A stretch of DNA of 64,000 nt, taken from Alpinimonas psychrophila (GTDB lineage: Bacteria > Actinomycetota > Actinomycetes > Actinomycetales > Microbacteriaceae). The translations under genes were made by a program, and so were the position numbers. The DNA lies in contig NZ_JACGWU010000006.1 of assembly GCF_014137865.1 (NCBI RefSeq), positions 1 through 64,000 of the forward strand, in the 5' to 3' direction. This document shows positions 18,184 through 26,993 of the stretch, piece by piece; positions within the stretch are counted from its first letter, which is position 1; each line of letters opens with the position of its first letter. The notes beneath the pieces were generated by a model. That model saw only the letters and a program-made list of their open reading frames with translations, was not told the DNA's origin and searched no databases.

Positions 18184-18209
18184 GTTGTCAGACAACAGAC
18201 AAGATTGTC
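18184..18209. promoter_or_regulatory. Candidate GntR operator (GTTGTC/GACAAC repeats)
   Basis: GTTGTC-A-GACAAC (18184-18196) is a perfect palindrome. It is followed by GACAA-GA-TTGTC (18198-18209), which reuses the same half-sites in inverted order. The array lies between the divergent mtnA operon and gntR, just ahead of the chosen gntR start. It suits autoregulation and control of the operon by the adjacent GntR protein. Binding is inferred. Confidence 0.6.
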
Positions 18210-18218
18210 AAGGTGGAA

Positions 18219-18944
18219 ATGGTAACGAAAAGATCTCGGCCCGGACTAGCCGATGAAATTGTGATGGCAATCAAAGTTCGCATTGACGACGGCACCTACG
18301 TTGCCGGTTCTCGACTCCCCACCGAGGCTCAGCTATGTGACGAATTTGGAGTATCACGGGCAACGGCCAGGACTGCAATCAAAGAGCTTGACGTAATTGG
18401 CTTGGTCCACACGCGCCATGGCCTCGGTACGTTCGTTCGCACGATTCCACATGTTCAAGATGGGCTGGAGAAGATGGGGTCGATTTCTGATTCCATCCGG
18501 TCGAGTGGAAAAATTCCCGGAATGGACTACGCTCGACGCACGGTTCGGACTGTCACACTAGATGAAGCCGAGCGAATGACCGTGCCGGCTGAAACACAAG
18601 TTCTTGAGCTGCGACGTCGAATAACGGCAGACGACGAAATTGTGGCGTATTCGTATGACCTGCTGCCGATGTCAATTTTCCCCGAAGATTTTGTACCAGA
18701 GCAGCTTGAGGGTTCAATCTTTAGCTATTTCGACCGAGTTCTTGGGCTTCCAGCCATTCTCGGTTTCGCCGAGGTGCACGCCGTGGAATCTCGTAAAATT
18801 GGCTGGGGGCCAGGAAGTAGCGAACACAATTTGTTCATCCTTCTCGACCAACTTCAGTATGCGGACGATGGCGTCCTCCTTGGCTATTCACGGAGCTACT
18901 TTGTTGAGGGTGCCTACGCCTTCGTTCTCAAACGCACAAAATAG
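18219..18944 (+). CDS. GntR/HutC-family regulator
   Basis: A 241-residue regulator. An N-terminal winged helix (SRLPTEAQLCDEFGVSRATA, residues 30-60) is joined to a UTRA effector domain that usually binds a small ligand. ATG 18219 is preferred because AAGGTGG lies just upstream. An earlier in-frame start would run through the palindromic operator. Being divergent from the isomerase/ABC/kinase/aldolase operon, it probably represses that operon until a phosphorylated sugar intermediate accumulates. Confidence 0.88.
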   Translation: MVTKRSRPGLADEIVMAIKVRIDDGTYVAGSRLPTEAQLCDEFGVSRATARTAIKELDVIGLVHTRHGLGTFVRTIPHVQDGLEKMGSISDSIRSSGKIPGMDYARRTVRTVTLDEAERMTVPAETQVLELRRRITADDEIVAYSYDLLPMSIFPEDFVPEQLEGSIFSYFDRVLGLPAILGFAEVHAVESRKIGWGPGSSEHNLFILLDQLQYADDGVLLGYSRSYFVEGAYAFVLKRTK

Positions 18945-19049
18945 CTCTCGAGATCACGAAGCCCATCGGCTTCTTTGCGGAATGGAATGCTTGATGACCC
19001 GCCTCTCGTCGTCACCACTAGCGTTAGCTATGACTCAAAGGAGAGCACG

Positions 19050-20009
19050 ATGAACGAGCGCGACAGAATTGATCCACAGTCGCGGATACCACTCGAGGCA
19101 CTCCTGTCGTTTATGCCCGGAGGGTTCAACGCCATTGCCGACATCGCCGCGCGGCGCGAGGCTGTTGCCGGGTTGCTCGCCACCATGGGCGCCGACCAGC
19201 CCGTGAACCCGAACGTCACCCATGAAGACCACTTCGCGCCGGGCCATAACGGTGCCCCGGATGTGCGCGTGCGCGTCTACACGCCAACGAATGCGCCGGG
19301 CAAGCTACCCGGTCTCATCTATATTCACGGTGGTGGAATGATCCTCGGCTCCATCGAGGGCGAGGAAGCCAGATGTGTCACGTTGTGCGAGAAATTGAGC
19401 ATAGTGGTCGCATCCGTTGACTATCGCAAGGCACCCGAGAATCCATACCCTGCAGCACCGGATGACTGCTACGCAGGCGCATGCTGGGTCTTCGCCAACG
19501 CCGCGACGCTCGGCATTGAGAGTGGGAACATCGGTATCTATGGAGGTTCCGCCGGGGGTGGGCTCGCCATTGCCGTGGCGCTCATAGCGCGCGACCGCTC
19601 GGGCCCGAAACTCAAATACATGATGCCCATCTACCCCATGATCGACGACCGCAACGTGACGCATTCCTCGCATGAGGTGACCCAGGTGGGCATCTGGGAC
19701 CGCGCCGGAAACATCGAGGCGTGGAAGTGTTACCTCGGCGGCAAACCAGCCGACCAATATGCGGCACCGACGCGCACCAAGGACCTCTCGGGCCTACCGC
19801 CCGCTTACATCGACGTGGGTCAGATGGATGTGTTCCGCGATGAGGACTTCGACTTCGCCATGCGGCTGAACCAAGCCGGCGTGCCCTGCGAGTTCCACGT
19901 CAACCCGGGTGCCTTCCATTCCTCGGAGAACTTCGCCCCCGAAGCGGACCTCTCGAAGCGCATCTGGGCCGCGCGCTTGGAGACCTTGCGGCGGTTTATC
20001 GACGCGTAA
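19050..20009 (+). CDS. Alpha/beta hydrolase, HSL-type esterase
   Basis: A 319-residue hormone-sensitive-lipase-type carboxylesterase. It has the oxyanion motif YIHGGGMILGS, nucleophile IYGGSAGGG, acid residue in DVGQMDVFRDEDFD and histidine in PGAFHSSENF. Such enzymes hydrolyse short acyl esters in the cytoplasm. The ribosome site AAAGGAG precedes ATG 19050. It stands between the GntR regulator and the nucleoside genes with gaps of over 100 nt on both sides, so it may be its own transcription unit. The substrate is unknown. Confidence 0.88.
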   Translation: MNERDRIDPQSRIPLEALLSFMPGGFNAIADIAARREAVAGLLATMGADQPVNPNVTHEDHFAPGHNGAPDVRVRVYTPTNAPGKLPGLIYIHGGGMILGSIEGEEARCVTLCEKLSIVVASVDYRKAPENPYPAAPDDCYAGACWVFANAATLGIESGNIGIYGGSAGGGLAIAVALIARDRSGPKLKYMMPIYPMIDDRNVTHSSHEVTQVGIWDRAGNIEAWKCYLGGKPADQYAAPTRTKDLSGLPPAYIDVGQMDVFRDEDFDFAMRLNQAGVPCEFHVNPGAFHSSENFAPEADLSKRIWAARLETLRRFIDA

Positions 20010-20084
20010 GTTTGCGAAACGTATCCCTATATCGGTGCGCCCAATGCTCGTACGAGAGGACGGTAAAGGAAGTTCTTGACGCCC

Positions 20085-20110
20085 GTTATAGAGAGGTATA
20101 ACATCATACC
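20085..20110. promoter_or_regulatory. Overlapping inverted repeats upstream of phosphorylase gene
   Basis: GTTATA-GAGAGG-TATAAC (20085-20102) overlaps GGTAT-AACATC-ATACC (20095-20110). A TTGACG at 20076-20081 could be a -35 element with TATAAC as -10, although the spacer is only 15 nt. The site may be the promoter and operator for the nucleoside genes, perhaps bound by the GntR protein at 24.3 kb. This is inferred from position only. Confidence 0.45.
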
Positions 20111-20143
20111 AAGTCCCCCCCTACCTGGCTTTGGAGCATCCTC

Positions 20144-20917
20144 ATGAACGCACCTTCCCCTGTCGACAAGAACTCCGCCGGCGTTGGCGAACGTCAGTAC
20201 CACATCGCCGTTGCGCCAGGTGAAGTCTCGACAGTTGCACTTCTCCCCGGAGACCCTTTCCGCGTTCCCCTCATCGCTGAGTTCCTCACAGATGTGAAAA
20301 CAATCGCGCACAACCGGGAACACCTCACGATGACGGGGGTCTATAAGGGTCGCAAAATTACCGCGACCTCTACCGGCATGGGATGCCCCTCGACTGCCAT
20401 TGCTGTTGAAGAGCTTATTCGCGTGGGGGTAACCTCCTTTATTCGCGTCGGTTCTTCCGCCGGACTTCAGGTGGGAGTGAAACCAGGCGACCTCCTTGTG
20501 AGCGAGGGTGCCCTGCGAAACGATGGCACATCAGCCGCCTACGCCCATCACGGATTTCCTGCCGTGCCTGACCTGGCCATTGCTCTGGAGCTAGACAAAG
20601 TTGCCCGAGAACTCACGAAAGGCACCAACACTGCGGTCTACTCGGGAATCAACGCGAGCGACGATGCCTTCTATGCCGAGACCCCCGAGTGGATTTCCGA
20701 ACTGAACCGGCTCGGCATTTTGAACGTCGAAATGGAGAGCTCGGCCCTGTACGTAGTCGCCCGCCTTCGCGGCGTGCGAGCGGGAATGATCTGCTCAACG
20801 TCGAGCAATCTCTTCGACGGCACGAGCCTCTATGGCGACATCAAAACGGCGCTCAAAGATGGTTGGATGAACAGCATCGAGGCTGCCCTCGAGGTCGCCG
20901 TCCGCTTGGAACTCTGA
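20144..20917 (+). CDS. Nucleoside phosphorylase (uridine phosphorylase/NP-I family)
   Basis: A 257-residue NP-I phosphorylase. It has phosphate-site LLPGDPFRVP, the STGMGCPSTAIAVEELI segment, RVGSSAGLQVGVKPGD and the ribose-binding NVEMESSALYVVA. It splits a nucleoside with phosphate into base and (deoxy)ribose-1-phosphate. The order of motifs is closest to uridine phosphorylases, but purine and 5'-deoxynucleoside specificities occur in the family. The deaminase gene follows after three bases. A deoxyribose-1-phosphate product could link to the mtnA-like operon 2 kb upstream. Confidence 0.88.
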   Translation: MNAPSPVDKNSAGVGERQYHIAVAPGEVSTVALLPGDPFRVPLIAEFLTDVKTIAHNREHLTMTGVYKGRKITATSTGMGCPSTAIAVEELIRVGVTSFIRVGSSAGLQVGVKPGDLLVSEGALRNDGTSAAYAHHGFPAVPDLAIALELDKVARELTKGTNTAVYSGINASDDAFYAETPEWISELNRLGILNVEMESSALYVVARLRGVRAGMICSTSSNLFDGTSLYGDIKTALKDGWMNSIEAALEVAVRLEL

Positions 20918-20920
20918 CCC

Positions 20921-21892
20921 ATGCTCATCAATCTTCACAGCCATCTGGAGGGACGTGTTCGTCCAGCCACGGCGGCACAGCTCGCGGACGCCTTCGGGGT
21001 ACCTTCCCCCGAAGGCGGGTGGGAACGCGCAATCAGGCTCGACGGTCCAGCGACCCTCACGGAATACCTCACGCGCGTCGCCTCAACGTATCCGTTCTTT
21101 CGCTCCCTCGACGCTACCCGTCGCATCGCTCGCGAGGCTGTAGAGGATGCCGCCGCATCCGGTCTCGACTATCTTGAACTTCGATTTGGCCCTGCAACTC
21201 ACGTTCAAAATGCCCGTGGCCTCCGCGACGCCGTAGCGGCTGTTACCGAAGGAATGCAGGAGGCTTCTCACTCGACCGGAATGCCGAGCGGTGCTGTAAT
21301 TTCTGCGCTGCGCCATCACGACTCGGAGACGAATGAAGCCGTGGCTCGGGCTGCGGCCAGTTTTGCGGGCAAAGGCGTCGTTGGTTTCGACCTGGCTGGT
21401 GACGAGCTCCTTTACCCCGCCCACGTGCCGCACAAGAACGCGTTCGCTCTCGCGCGTTCCGCCGGTCTGGGAATCACCTGCCATGCGGCAGAAGCCGGCC
21501 CAGCTTCAGCGGCCAGAGAGGCCGTAGAGCTTTTTGGTGCCACGAGGATCGGTCACGGAGCCCACATCATTGATGATCCCGCCCTTCTTCGGTGGTGTGC
21601 CGATGAAGGAATTGTCATCGAAATCTGCCCCACATCAAATTGGTATACGGGTGCTATCGCGTCAGTCGCGCAGCATCCCGCGCCACTGTTCCGGGATGCA
21701 GGCGTGAAGCTCGTCCTCGGAGACGACAACCCGATGCAGACGGGCACGAACCTTCGCGACGAACGTGAGGTCCTGCAGAACGTTCTCGGTTTCACGAAAA
21801 CAGATCTCGACGAGATCGATCGCGTCAGCGTTGAAGCTGCCTTCCTTACCGACGGCGAGAGGTCTGCTCTGGCCGCACGACTAGCTCACTAG
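20921..21892 (+). CDS. Adenosine/AMP deaminase family hydrolase
   Basis: A 323-residue TIM-barrel deaminase. The metal site HSHLEG is at the N-terminus, ITCHAAEAG carries the zinc His and catalytic Glu, TRIGHGAHI the further His, and LGDDNPMQTGT the metal Asp. The N-terminus is shorter than classical Add. It would convert adenosine, or another aminopurine nucleoside or base, to the deaminated form plus ammonia. Tight spacing with the phosphorylase gene supports a shared nucleoside-salvage role. Confidence 0.85.
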   Translation: MLINLHSHLEGRVRPATAAQLADAFGVPSPEGGWERAIRLDGPATLTEYLTRVASTYPFFRSLDATRRIAREAVEDAAASGLDYLELRFGPATHVQNARGLRDAVAAVTEGMQEASHSTGMPSGAVISALRHHDSETNEAVARAAASFAGKGVVGFDLAGDELLYPAHVPHKNAFALARSAGLGITCHAAEAGPASAAREAVELFGATRIGHGAHIIDDPALLRWCADEGIVIEICPTSNWYTGAIASVAQHPAPLFRDAGVKLVLGDDNPMQTGTNLRDEREVLQNVLGFTKTDLDEIDRVSVEAAFLTDGERSALAARLAH

Positions 21893-21969
21893 AATTTCTC
21901 GCCCCGACGTCGCCTCGCGGGCAAGAACGCAATTTCCCACAGCCCACAAGCCAACGGCGGCACAACCGA

Positions 21970-23082
21970 ATGGAGACAACAATGCAACGAAGCACCTCAG
22001 TCACCTCGCTCCTTGCGACGGGTGCAATAGCCGCGCTCTTTTTGAGCGGCTGTAGCGCAGCACCAAACGCCGCTGACCCTTCCGCCGAAGCCGGTGCCAA
22101 CTTCCTCCCGTGTGCCGTTTCCGACCTCACTGGCTTCAACGATAACGACTTCAACGAGTTTTCTTTTGACGGAGTCAAGGAAGCGGCCACGAAGCTTGGG
22201 GTAACGGCCAAAGGCTCTGAGTCTGCGGCCGAGTCCGACTATGCCGCAAATATTGATGCCCTCGTCGCGGAAAACTGTAATCTCATCGTGGCCGTTGGGT
22301 TCAACCTCGCAACCGCAACGCGCGACTCCGCCATCGCAAACACCAATGTGAATTTCGCTCTGATCGACAGTGCTGTCTCTAACGATGACTTCAGCCCGCT
22401 CACGCTCGACAATGTGAAGCCCGTGCTTTTCGACACAGCTCAGGCTGCTGCGTTAGCCGGATACCTTGCCGCAGGAGCTTCCAAGACGGGCGTTGTTGGC
22501 ACGTACGGAGGAATGCAATTCCCCTCCGTCACGATCTTCATGGATGGCTTCTCCGACGGCATCGACAAATACAATTCGGTGCACGGCACGTCGGTCAGGC
22601 TCGTCGGCTGGGATAAAGCGACGCAAAACGGTCTCTTTGTGGGCAGCTTCGATGACCAAGTCAAAGCAAAAACCCTGACCGACGGCCTCCTCGACCAAAA
22701 TGTGGATGTGCTCATGCCTGTAGCTGGAACGCTTTTCACCGGTTCGATCGAAGCCATCAAGGACAAAGGCGCTTCGGCAGCAATCATCGGCGTAAATTCT
22801 GATGCCTACGTGAGCACTCCCGAGTACAAGGCCTACTACTTGACGTCTGTACTCAAGAACCTCACCACCGCCGCCGAAGTTGTGACGTCTGCCGCAGGCG
22901 CGGGAACGTTCAACAACACCCCGTACGTTGGAACTCTCGATAACGGCGGAGTCGGCATCGCGCCAACTCATGACTGGGAATCTAAGCTTGACCCGTCTTT
23001 GTTGAGTGAAGTTAAGCAACTCGAGGCAGACATCATCTCTGGTGTCTGGGTCGTGGAGTCAACGTCGTCGCCGAAACTCTAG
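21970..23082 (+). CDS. BMP-family nucleoside-binding lipoprotein
   Basis: A 370-residue extracellular lipoprotein of the Med/BMP (PnrA-like) family, which binds purine nucleosides. The signal peptide ends at the lipobox ALFLSGCSA. The mature part starts with SDLTGFNDNDFNEFSFDGVKE-type BMP sequence, and GTYGGMQFPSVTIFMDGFSDG is in the middle. The start could also be the ATG four codons later. BMP proteins normally work with an ABC ATPase and two permeases, none of which follows. An MFS transporter gene is next instead, so the ABC partners must be elsewhere or the protein acts as a receptor. Confidence 0.88.
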   Translation: METTMQRSTSVTSLLATGAIAALFLSGCSAAPNAADPSAEAGANFLPCAVSDLTGFNDNDFNEFSFDGVKEAATKLGVTAKGSESAAESDYAANIDALVAENCNLIVAVGFNLATATRDSAIANTNVNFALIDSAVSNDDFSPLTLDNVKPVLFDTAQAAALAGYLAAGASKTGVVGTYGGMQFPSVTIFMDGFSDGIDKYNSVHGTSVRLVGWDKATQNGLFVGSFDDQVKAKTLTDGLLDQNVDVLMPVAGTLFTGSIEAIKDKGASAAIIGVNSDAYVSTPEYKAYYLTSVLKNLTTAAEVVTSAAGAGTFNNTPYVGTLDNGGVGIAPTHDWESKLDPSLLSEVKQLEADIISGVWVVESTSSPKL

Positions 23083-23089
23083 CCGGCAA

Positions 23090-23126
23090 GAAGGGGAGCC
23101 GACCATCTTCTGGTCGTGCTCCTCTT
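23090..23126 (+). terminator. Hairpin after the BMP lipoprotein gene
   Basis: GAAGGGGAGCCGACC (23090-23104) pairs with GGTCGTGCTCCTCTTC (23112-23126) over about 15 bp with one bulge and one wobble, leaving a 7-nt loop. No T-run follows, as is common for actinobacterial terminators. It separates the lipoprotein gene from the MFS gene. Confidence 0.6.
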
Positions 23127-23207
23127 CGCCCCGACATCAGGACTTTCCTCCGGCTCACCGGTTGGTCATACTTTCCCATCGCCTTCATTGGACGACTGCC
23201 CTTCGCC

Positions 23208-24335
23208 ATGATGATCGTCGGCGTTTTGACGTTTGTGGCAACAGAACGAAACTCGGTTGCCGAAGCAGGATTCGCTGCCGCGTGTGCCGGAATCGGTACC
23301 GCAATTTGTGGCCCCTATGCTGGCACTCTCGCTGACCGCTTCAGCCAACGTGCTGTTTTGCTCGCTTCCAGCCTGCTGAGCGTTACCGCCGTCACCACGT
23401 TTCTGGCACTCGTTGCCGGCGATGCGCCTTTCGCACTCCAGCTCATAGTTGCCTTCGTTTTGGGAGGAGCTACCCCTCAGGTTGCCCCCTTCTCGCGCGC
23501 TCGGCTCGTCGACTTTGCTTCGAGCGCCCGCACCCCTCACAAACGAGATCGTGCCATTTCGATGGTCATGAGCTATGAATCGGTCATGGACGAAACATCC
23601 TTCGTGATTGGCCCCGTACTCGTCGGTGTCTTGACAGCACTGATCGCCCCCTGGGCGCCCCTTGTATTTGGTGCCGTCATCACCGCGACAATCGTCATTG
23701 CCTTCGCTGTCCATTCTTCGGCCGTGTTCCGGCCCGTGACAGAAGTGTCAACCCCGAGCCCGAGGGGAAGGGTCTTCTCGGGCCGGATTCTGCTTCTCGC
23801 CCTGGGTATGTTCCTCGTTGGATCAGTTTTTGGATCCACCCTCACCGCGCTCATCGAATTCATGACGGTACGGGGCCTCGGAGCTCAGACGGGGATAGCT
23901 TATGGAGCGATGAGTGCCGGCGCCATCATTACCGCCATAGTGCTGGCGATGCTCCCCCGAGCACTAACCCTTCGATTGCGCTGGATCGTATTTGCGACCC
24001 TCGGTCTGGCCGGAACGATCGCGCTTGCCTCCTCGTCGACGGTACCGGTCATGGCGAGCGCTCTCTTCATTAGCGGCTGTGGCATAGGCGCCGTGCTCGT
24101 CTCCCTCTTCAGTTTGGGGTCAGAAGAAGCTCCCGTCGGCCGATCCACGACCGTCCTCACAACGTTGCAGAGCAGCATTGTTGTAGGGCAGGCACTCTCA
24201 ACAGCGGGCAGCGGCCTCGTGGCCGAAGCCTGGGGCGCTTCGGCGGGATTCACCGTCGCCGTTCTCTCAACGACACTGTTGATGCTGCTCGGAATCCTTT
24301 ACGCTCTGCGTTGCAGAAGCACCAGCGCGAGCTAG
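23208..24335 (+). CDS. Major facilitator superfamily transporter, start uncertain
   Basis: A 375-residue, 11-12 helix MFS protein. The MFS motif A-like GTLADRFSQRAVLL lies in the loop between helices 2 and 3, and two six-helix halves are visible. MFS-like coding continues upstream in frame to about 23130 (RTFLRLTGWSYFPIAFIGRL), forming the front of helix 1, yet there is no ATG, GTG or TTG there. ATG 23208 is the only standard start and would shorten the first helix. A rare start codon or a small sequence change is possible. It may carry nucleosides or bases for the enzymes upstream. It converges on the GntR gene with one base between. Confidence 0.72.
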   Translation: MMIVGVLTFVATERNSVAEAGFAAACAGIGTAICGPYAGTLADRFSQRAVLLASSLLSVTAVTTFLALVAGDAPFALQLIVAFVLGGATPQVAPFSRARLVDFASSARTPHKRDRAISMVMSYESVMDETSFVIGPVLVGVLTALIAPWAPLVFGAVITATIVIAFAVHSSAVFRPVTEVSTPSPRGRVFSGRILLLALGMFLVGSVFGSTLTALIEFMTVRGLGAQTGIAYGAMSAGAIITAIVLAMLPRALTLRLRWIVFATLGLAGTIALASSSTVPVMASALFISGCGIGAVLVSLFSLGSEEAPVGRSTTVLTTLQSSIVVGQALSTAGSGLVAEAWGASAGFTVAVLSTTLLMLLGILYALRCRSTSAS

Positions 24336-24336
24336 A

Positions 24337-25152
24337 TCACAGCGCGGGACTGGGTGACCATCTCGTGACGGCGAGATATCCGAATGCCGGCGGGAACGCG
24401 CATTTAGAAATGTAGGCGGGTACGCCTGCCAGATGTGCCGTTTGCGTGAGGACAAGCAGAGGATCGCTTGCTTTAATCCCCAATTGGCCCGCACGCGTTG
24501 GCCCCGCAACGGATGCCGCAATTCTGCACTCACCGGAGGTGAAAATTGGCCCGAGGCGATTGGTCAAGGCATGCAACAGTGTCGCGTCTTCTTCGGCCGC
24601 ATCCCGCAAGTTTTTCGATACCTCCGCATCAAGCTTCGCCAAATAGATCTCGTCCGGGAGGTACTCCTGAACGAGAGCGATTGGTTGGCCGTCACGCGTG
24701 GCGATTGATTCTCGGAACCAGAAGTCAGCCTGCGGTTCGAGGGCAAGAAGCTCGACAACGATGTCGGTGACCGTCTGCAGAGTGAACTCGACTGGGACAA
24801 CAGCCAAGGCCTTCGTTGGGCTCTGGAGGAGCCGTTCTATTGACTGGAGTTCGTCGAGCATTGCGTGAGACGCAGAATCGGCAACGAACCGCCCAACGCC
24901 TCGTTTGGTGCTGATAAGCCCATCTTCTTCGAGAAGCATCAATGCCTCTCGCACAACGGTCCGGCTCACCCCGAGGGCGAGGGCGAGCTCCGTTTCGCGG
25001 GGCAGAAGTGAGCCCGCCACAAAGTTGCCCGACCTAATGCCTTGGGAGATGCGAGAGTAAACCGCTACCCGCAAAGGCTGGCCAGGAGGGGTCAGGAGCG
25101 GCTCCGATAGGTAGCGCGCAGAATCCAAAATTGTCATGGATTCCTGCTGCAC
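24337..25152 (-). CDS. GntR/HutC-family regulator with UTRA domain
   Basis: A 271-residue regulator. The winged helix (GSLLPRETELALALGVSRTV, about residues 46-70) is followed by a UTRA ligand-binding domain that ends in the usual strand VPAYISKCAFPPAFGYLAV. The start may be the second Met (MTILDSARYL). It lies 77 nt downstream of the dehydratase gene on the same strand and convergent with the nucleoside genes. It could be the last gene of the sugar operon or a separate regulator of the nucleoside cluster. Confidence 0.85.
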   Translation of the reverse strand: MQQESMTILDSARYLSEPLLTPPGQPLRVAVYSRISQGIRSGNFVAGSLLPRETELALALGVSRTVVREALMLLEEDGLISTKRGVGRFVADSASHAMLDELQSIERLLQSPTKALAVVPVEFTLQTVTDIVVELLALEPQADFWFRESIATRDGQPIALVQEYLPDEIYLAKLDAEVSKNLRDAAEEDATLLHALTNRLGPIFTSGECRIAASVAGPTRAGQLGIKASDPLLVLTQTAHLAGVPAYISKCAFPPAFGYLAVTRWSPSPAL

Positions 25153-25229
25153 AGCATCATAAAGCCAGTGTAGTTCGTTGTTCCATCACGGCTACGTAGC
25201 CCGCGAAAGAAGTATGGCCCTGCCAGCTT

Positions 25230-26948
25230 CTACGACCGGCCTACCACTGGCTCCACGAAAACCAGCTTCTCCGGGGTGGGCGCCTGGAGGAAGTCAAAGT
25301 CGCAGCCTTCGGGGGCCTGCGTCACGTGCTTCTCGTAGAGTGCTGGCCAGCCGCGAAGGTGCGCTGAGACCGGGCGGACCCAGGCCGCGCGTCGCGTCGT
25401 GAACTCTTCTGGCGAAATCAGCAGATCCAGCGATCCGGATTCAATGTTGACCGCAATGAGGTCACCGTCACGAACAAACGCTATTGGCCCACCCACCGCA
25501 GCCTCCGGGGCGACATGAAGGAATACGGTGCCAAAGGATGTGCCGCTCATGCGCGAATCAGAAACGCGTACCATGTCGGTAACGCCGGCCGCCGCTAATT
25601 TCGCGGGGATAGGGATCATCCCCCACTCCGGCATTCCGGGAACACCCACCGGACCGCACCCCTTGAGCACGAGTACGGTTTCGGCGGTGACGTTCAGCTC
25701 GGGGTCGTCAATGCGCGCGCGCATGTCGTCATAGTTGTCGAATACGAGCGCGGGGCCTGTGTGCGTAAACAGTGATGCTGTTGCAGCGGATGTTTTGATG
25801 ACGGCGCCATCCGGAGCCAGCGAGCCCGAGACAACAGAGAAGGACCCGTTGGCAAAAAGTGGATTCGTAACGGTGCGAATGGCCGTTCCACGCTCCCCGG
25901 CATTGGCGATGATGTCGCGCAACGTCAACCCTGAGACGGATGCCTCATCCAAATTCAGATGTTCGTTGAGTTCACGAGCCAAGACGGGCAAACCGCCGGC
26001 CTCATGAAAATCATGAATGAGCATGGTCCCTGATGGTTCAACATCAGCCAAGACAGGAACGCCCTCCCCCAGTTGGCTCATGCGCACCAACCCTAGCTTC
26101 AGGCCGAGGCGTCCGGCAATGGCAGGGAGGTGAATGACGGCGTTGGTGGAACCACCGATGGCGTGTAGAACGGTCACGGCATTCTCAAAGGCCTTGAGCG
26201 TCATGATGTCGCGCGGGCGAATATCCTGACGAACGAGTTCCACGGCTCGGACTCCCGCCGCGTGAGCCTCACGCAGTGACTCCTCCGAACCCGATGGGCT
26301 CGTGGATGCTCCGGGAAGGGCCATGCCCAAGGCCTCGGTCATGAGAGCCATTGTCGAGGCGGTTCCCATGGTGTTGCAGGCGCCAACGCCGCAGGACAAA
26401 CATGCTTCAAATTCTGCCCAACCGGATTCCGTGAGTCGACCAGCTCGTCGATCTTCCCAGGCCCGCCACAGGTCTGTTCCCGTCCCAATCTTCTTTCCGC
26501 GAAACACGGATACGGGACGGGCCCCGCCGAGGACTGCGATCGCGGGCAGGTTCGCACTGGCCGCTCCCATGAGCGTTGCGGGAACCGTCTTGTCGCAGTT
26601 GGCGAGAAGCACAATCCCGTCGAGAGGATTAGACCGAAGCATTTCTTCGATCTCCATGGCGAGAAGATTTCGATAAAGAAAGGCACTTGGCTTCATGAGG
26701 TCTTCACCGAGCGACATGGTGGGGAATCGGACAGGCAAACCGCCCGCGGACAAAATTCCCGCGTGCGCGGCATCCGCCAGTTTTCGCAAGGGTAAGTTGC
26801 ACGGGTTGAGCTCGCTCGAGGAGTCAGCGATGCCGATGACAGGCCTTTCGTCACCCGGCTCGATTGTGAGCCCCACGCTTCGAAGCGCAACGCGGTGGGC
26901 GACAGAAACTTCATCGTCACCGGCTAACCATTTCTGGCTTCTCAACAT
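25230..26948 (-). CDS. IlvD/Edd-family sugar-acid dehydratase
   Basis: A 572-residue Fe-S dehydratase. Cluster cysteines are seen in [18 protein letters not shown] and [24 protein letters not shown] and [17 protein letters not shown] are further family motifs. Members include dihydroxy-acid, xylonate, arabinonate and phosphogluconate dehydratases, which convert a polyhydroxy acid to the 2-keto-3-deoxy acid. No branched-chain amino-acid genes are present. The neighbours are a lactonase, sugar dehydrogenase and semialdehyde dehydrogenase, so an aldonate is the likely substrate. It follows the U32-like gene after 45 nt. Confidence 0.9.
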   Translation of the reverse strand: MLRSQKWLAGDDEVSVAHRVALRSVGLTIEPGDERPVIGIADSSSELNPCNLPLRKLADAAHAGILSAGGLPVRFPTMSLGEDLMKPSAFLYRNLLAMEIEEMLRSNPLDGIVLLANCDKTVPATLMGAASANLPAIAVLGGARPVSVFRGKKIGTGTDLWRAWEDRRAGRLTESGWAEFEACLSCGVGACNTMGTASTMALMTEALGMALPGASTSPSGSEESLREAHAAGVRAVELVRQDIRPRDIMTLKAFENAVTVLHAIGGSTNAVIHLPAIAGRLGLKLGLVRMSQLGEGVPVLADVEPSGTMLIHDFHEAGGLPVLARELNEHLNLDEASVSGLTLRDIIANAGERGTAIRTVTNPLFANGSFSVVSGSLAPDGAVIKTSAATASLFTHTGPALVFDNYDDMRARIDDPELNVTAETVLVLKGCGPVGVPGMPEWGMIPIPAKLAAAGVTDMVRVSDSRMSGTSFGTVFLHVAPEAAVGGPIAFVRDGDLIAVNIESGSLDLLISPEEFTTRRAAWVRPVSAHLRGWPALYEKHVTQAPEGCDFDFLQAPTPEKLVFVEPVVGRS

Positions 26949-26993
26949 GGCCGGGGTTCTCCCTCTAGATAGTGGACAAAAGGTCTGGGAATG

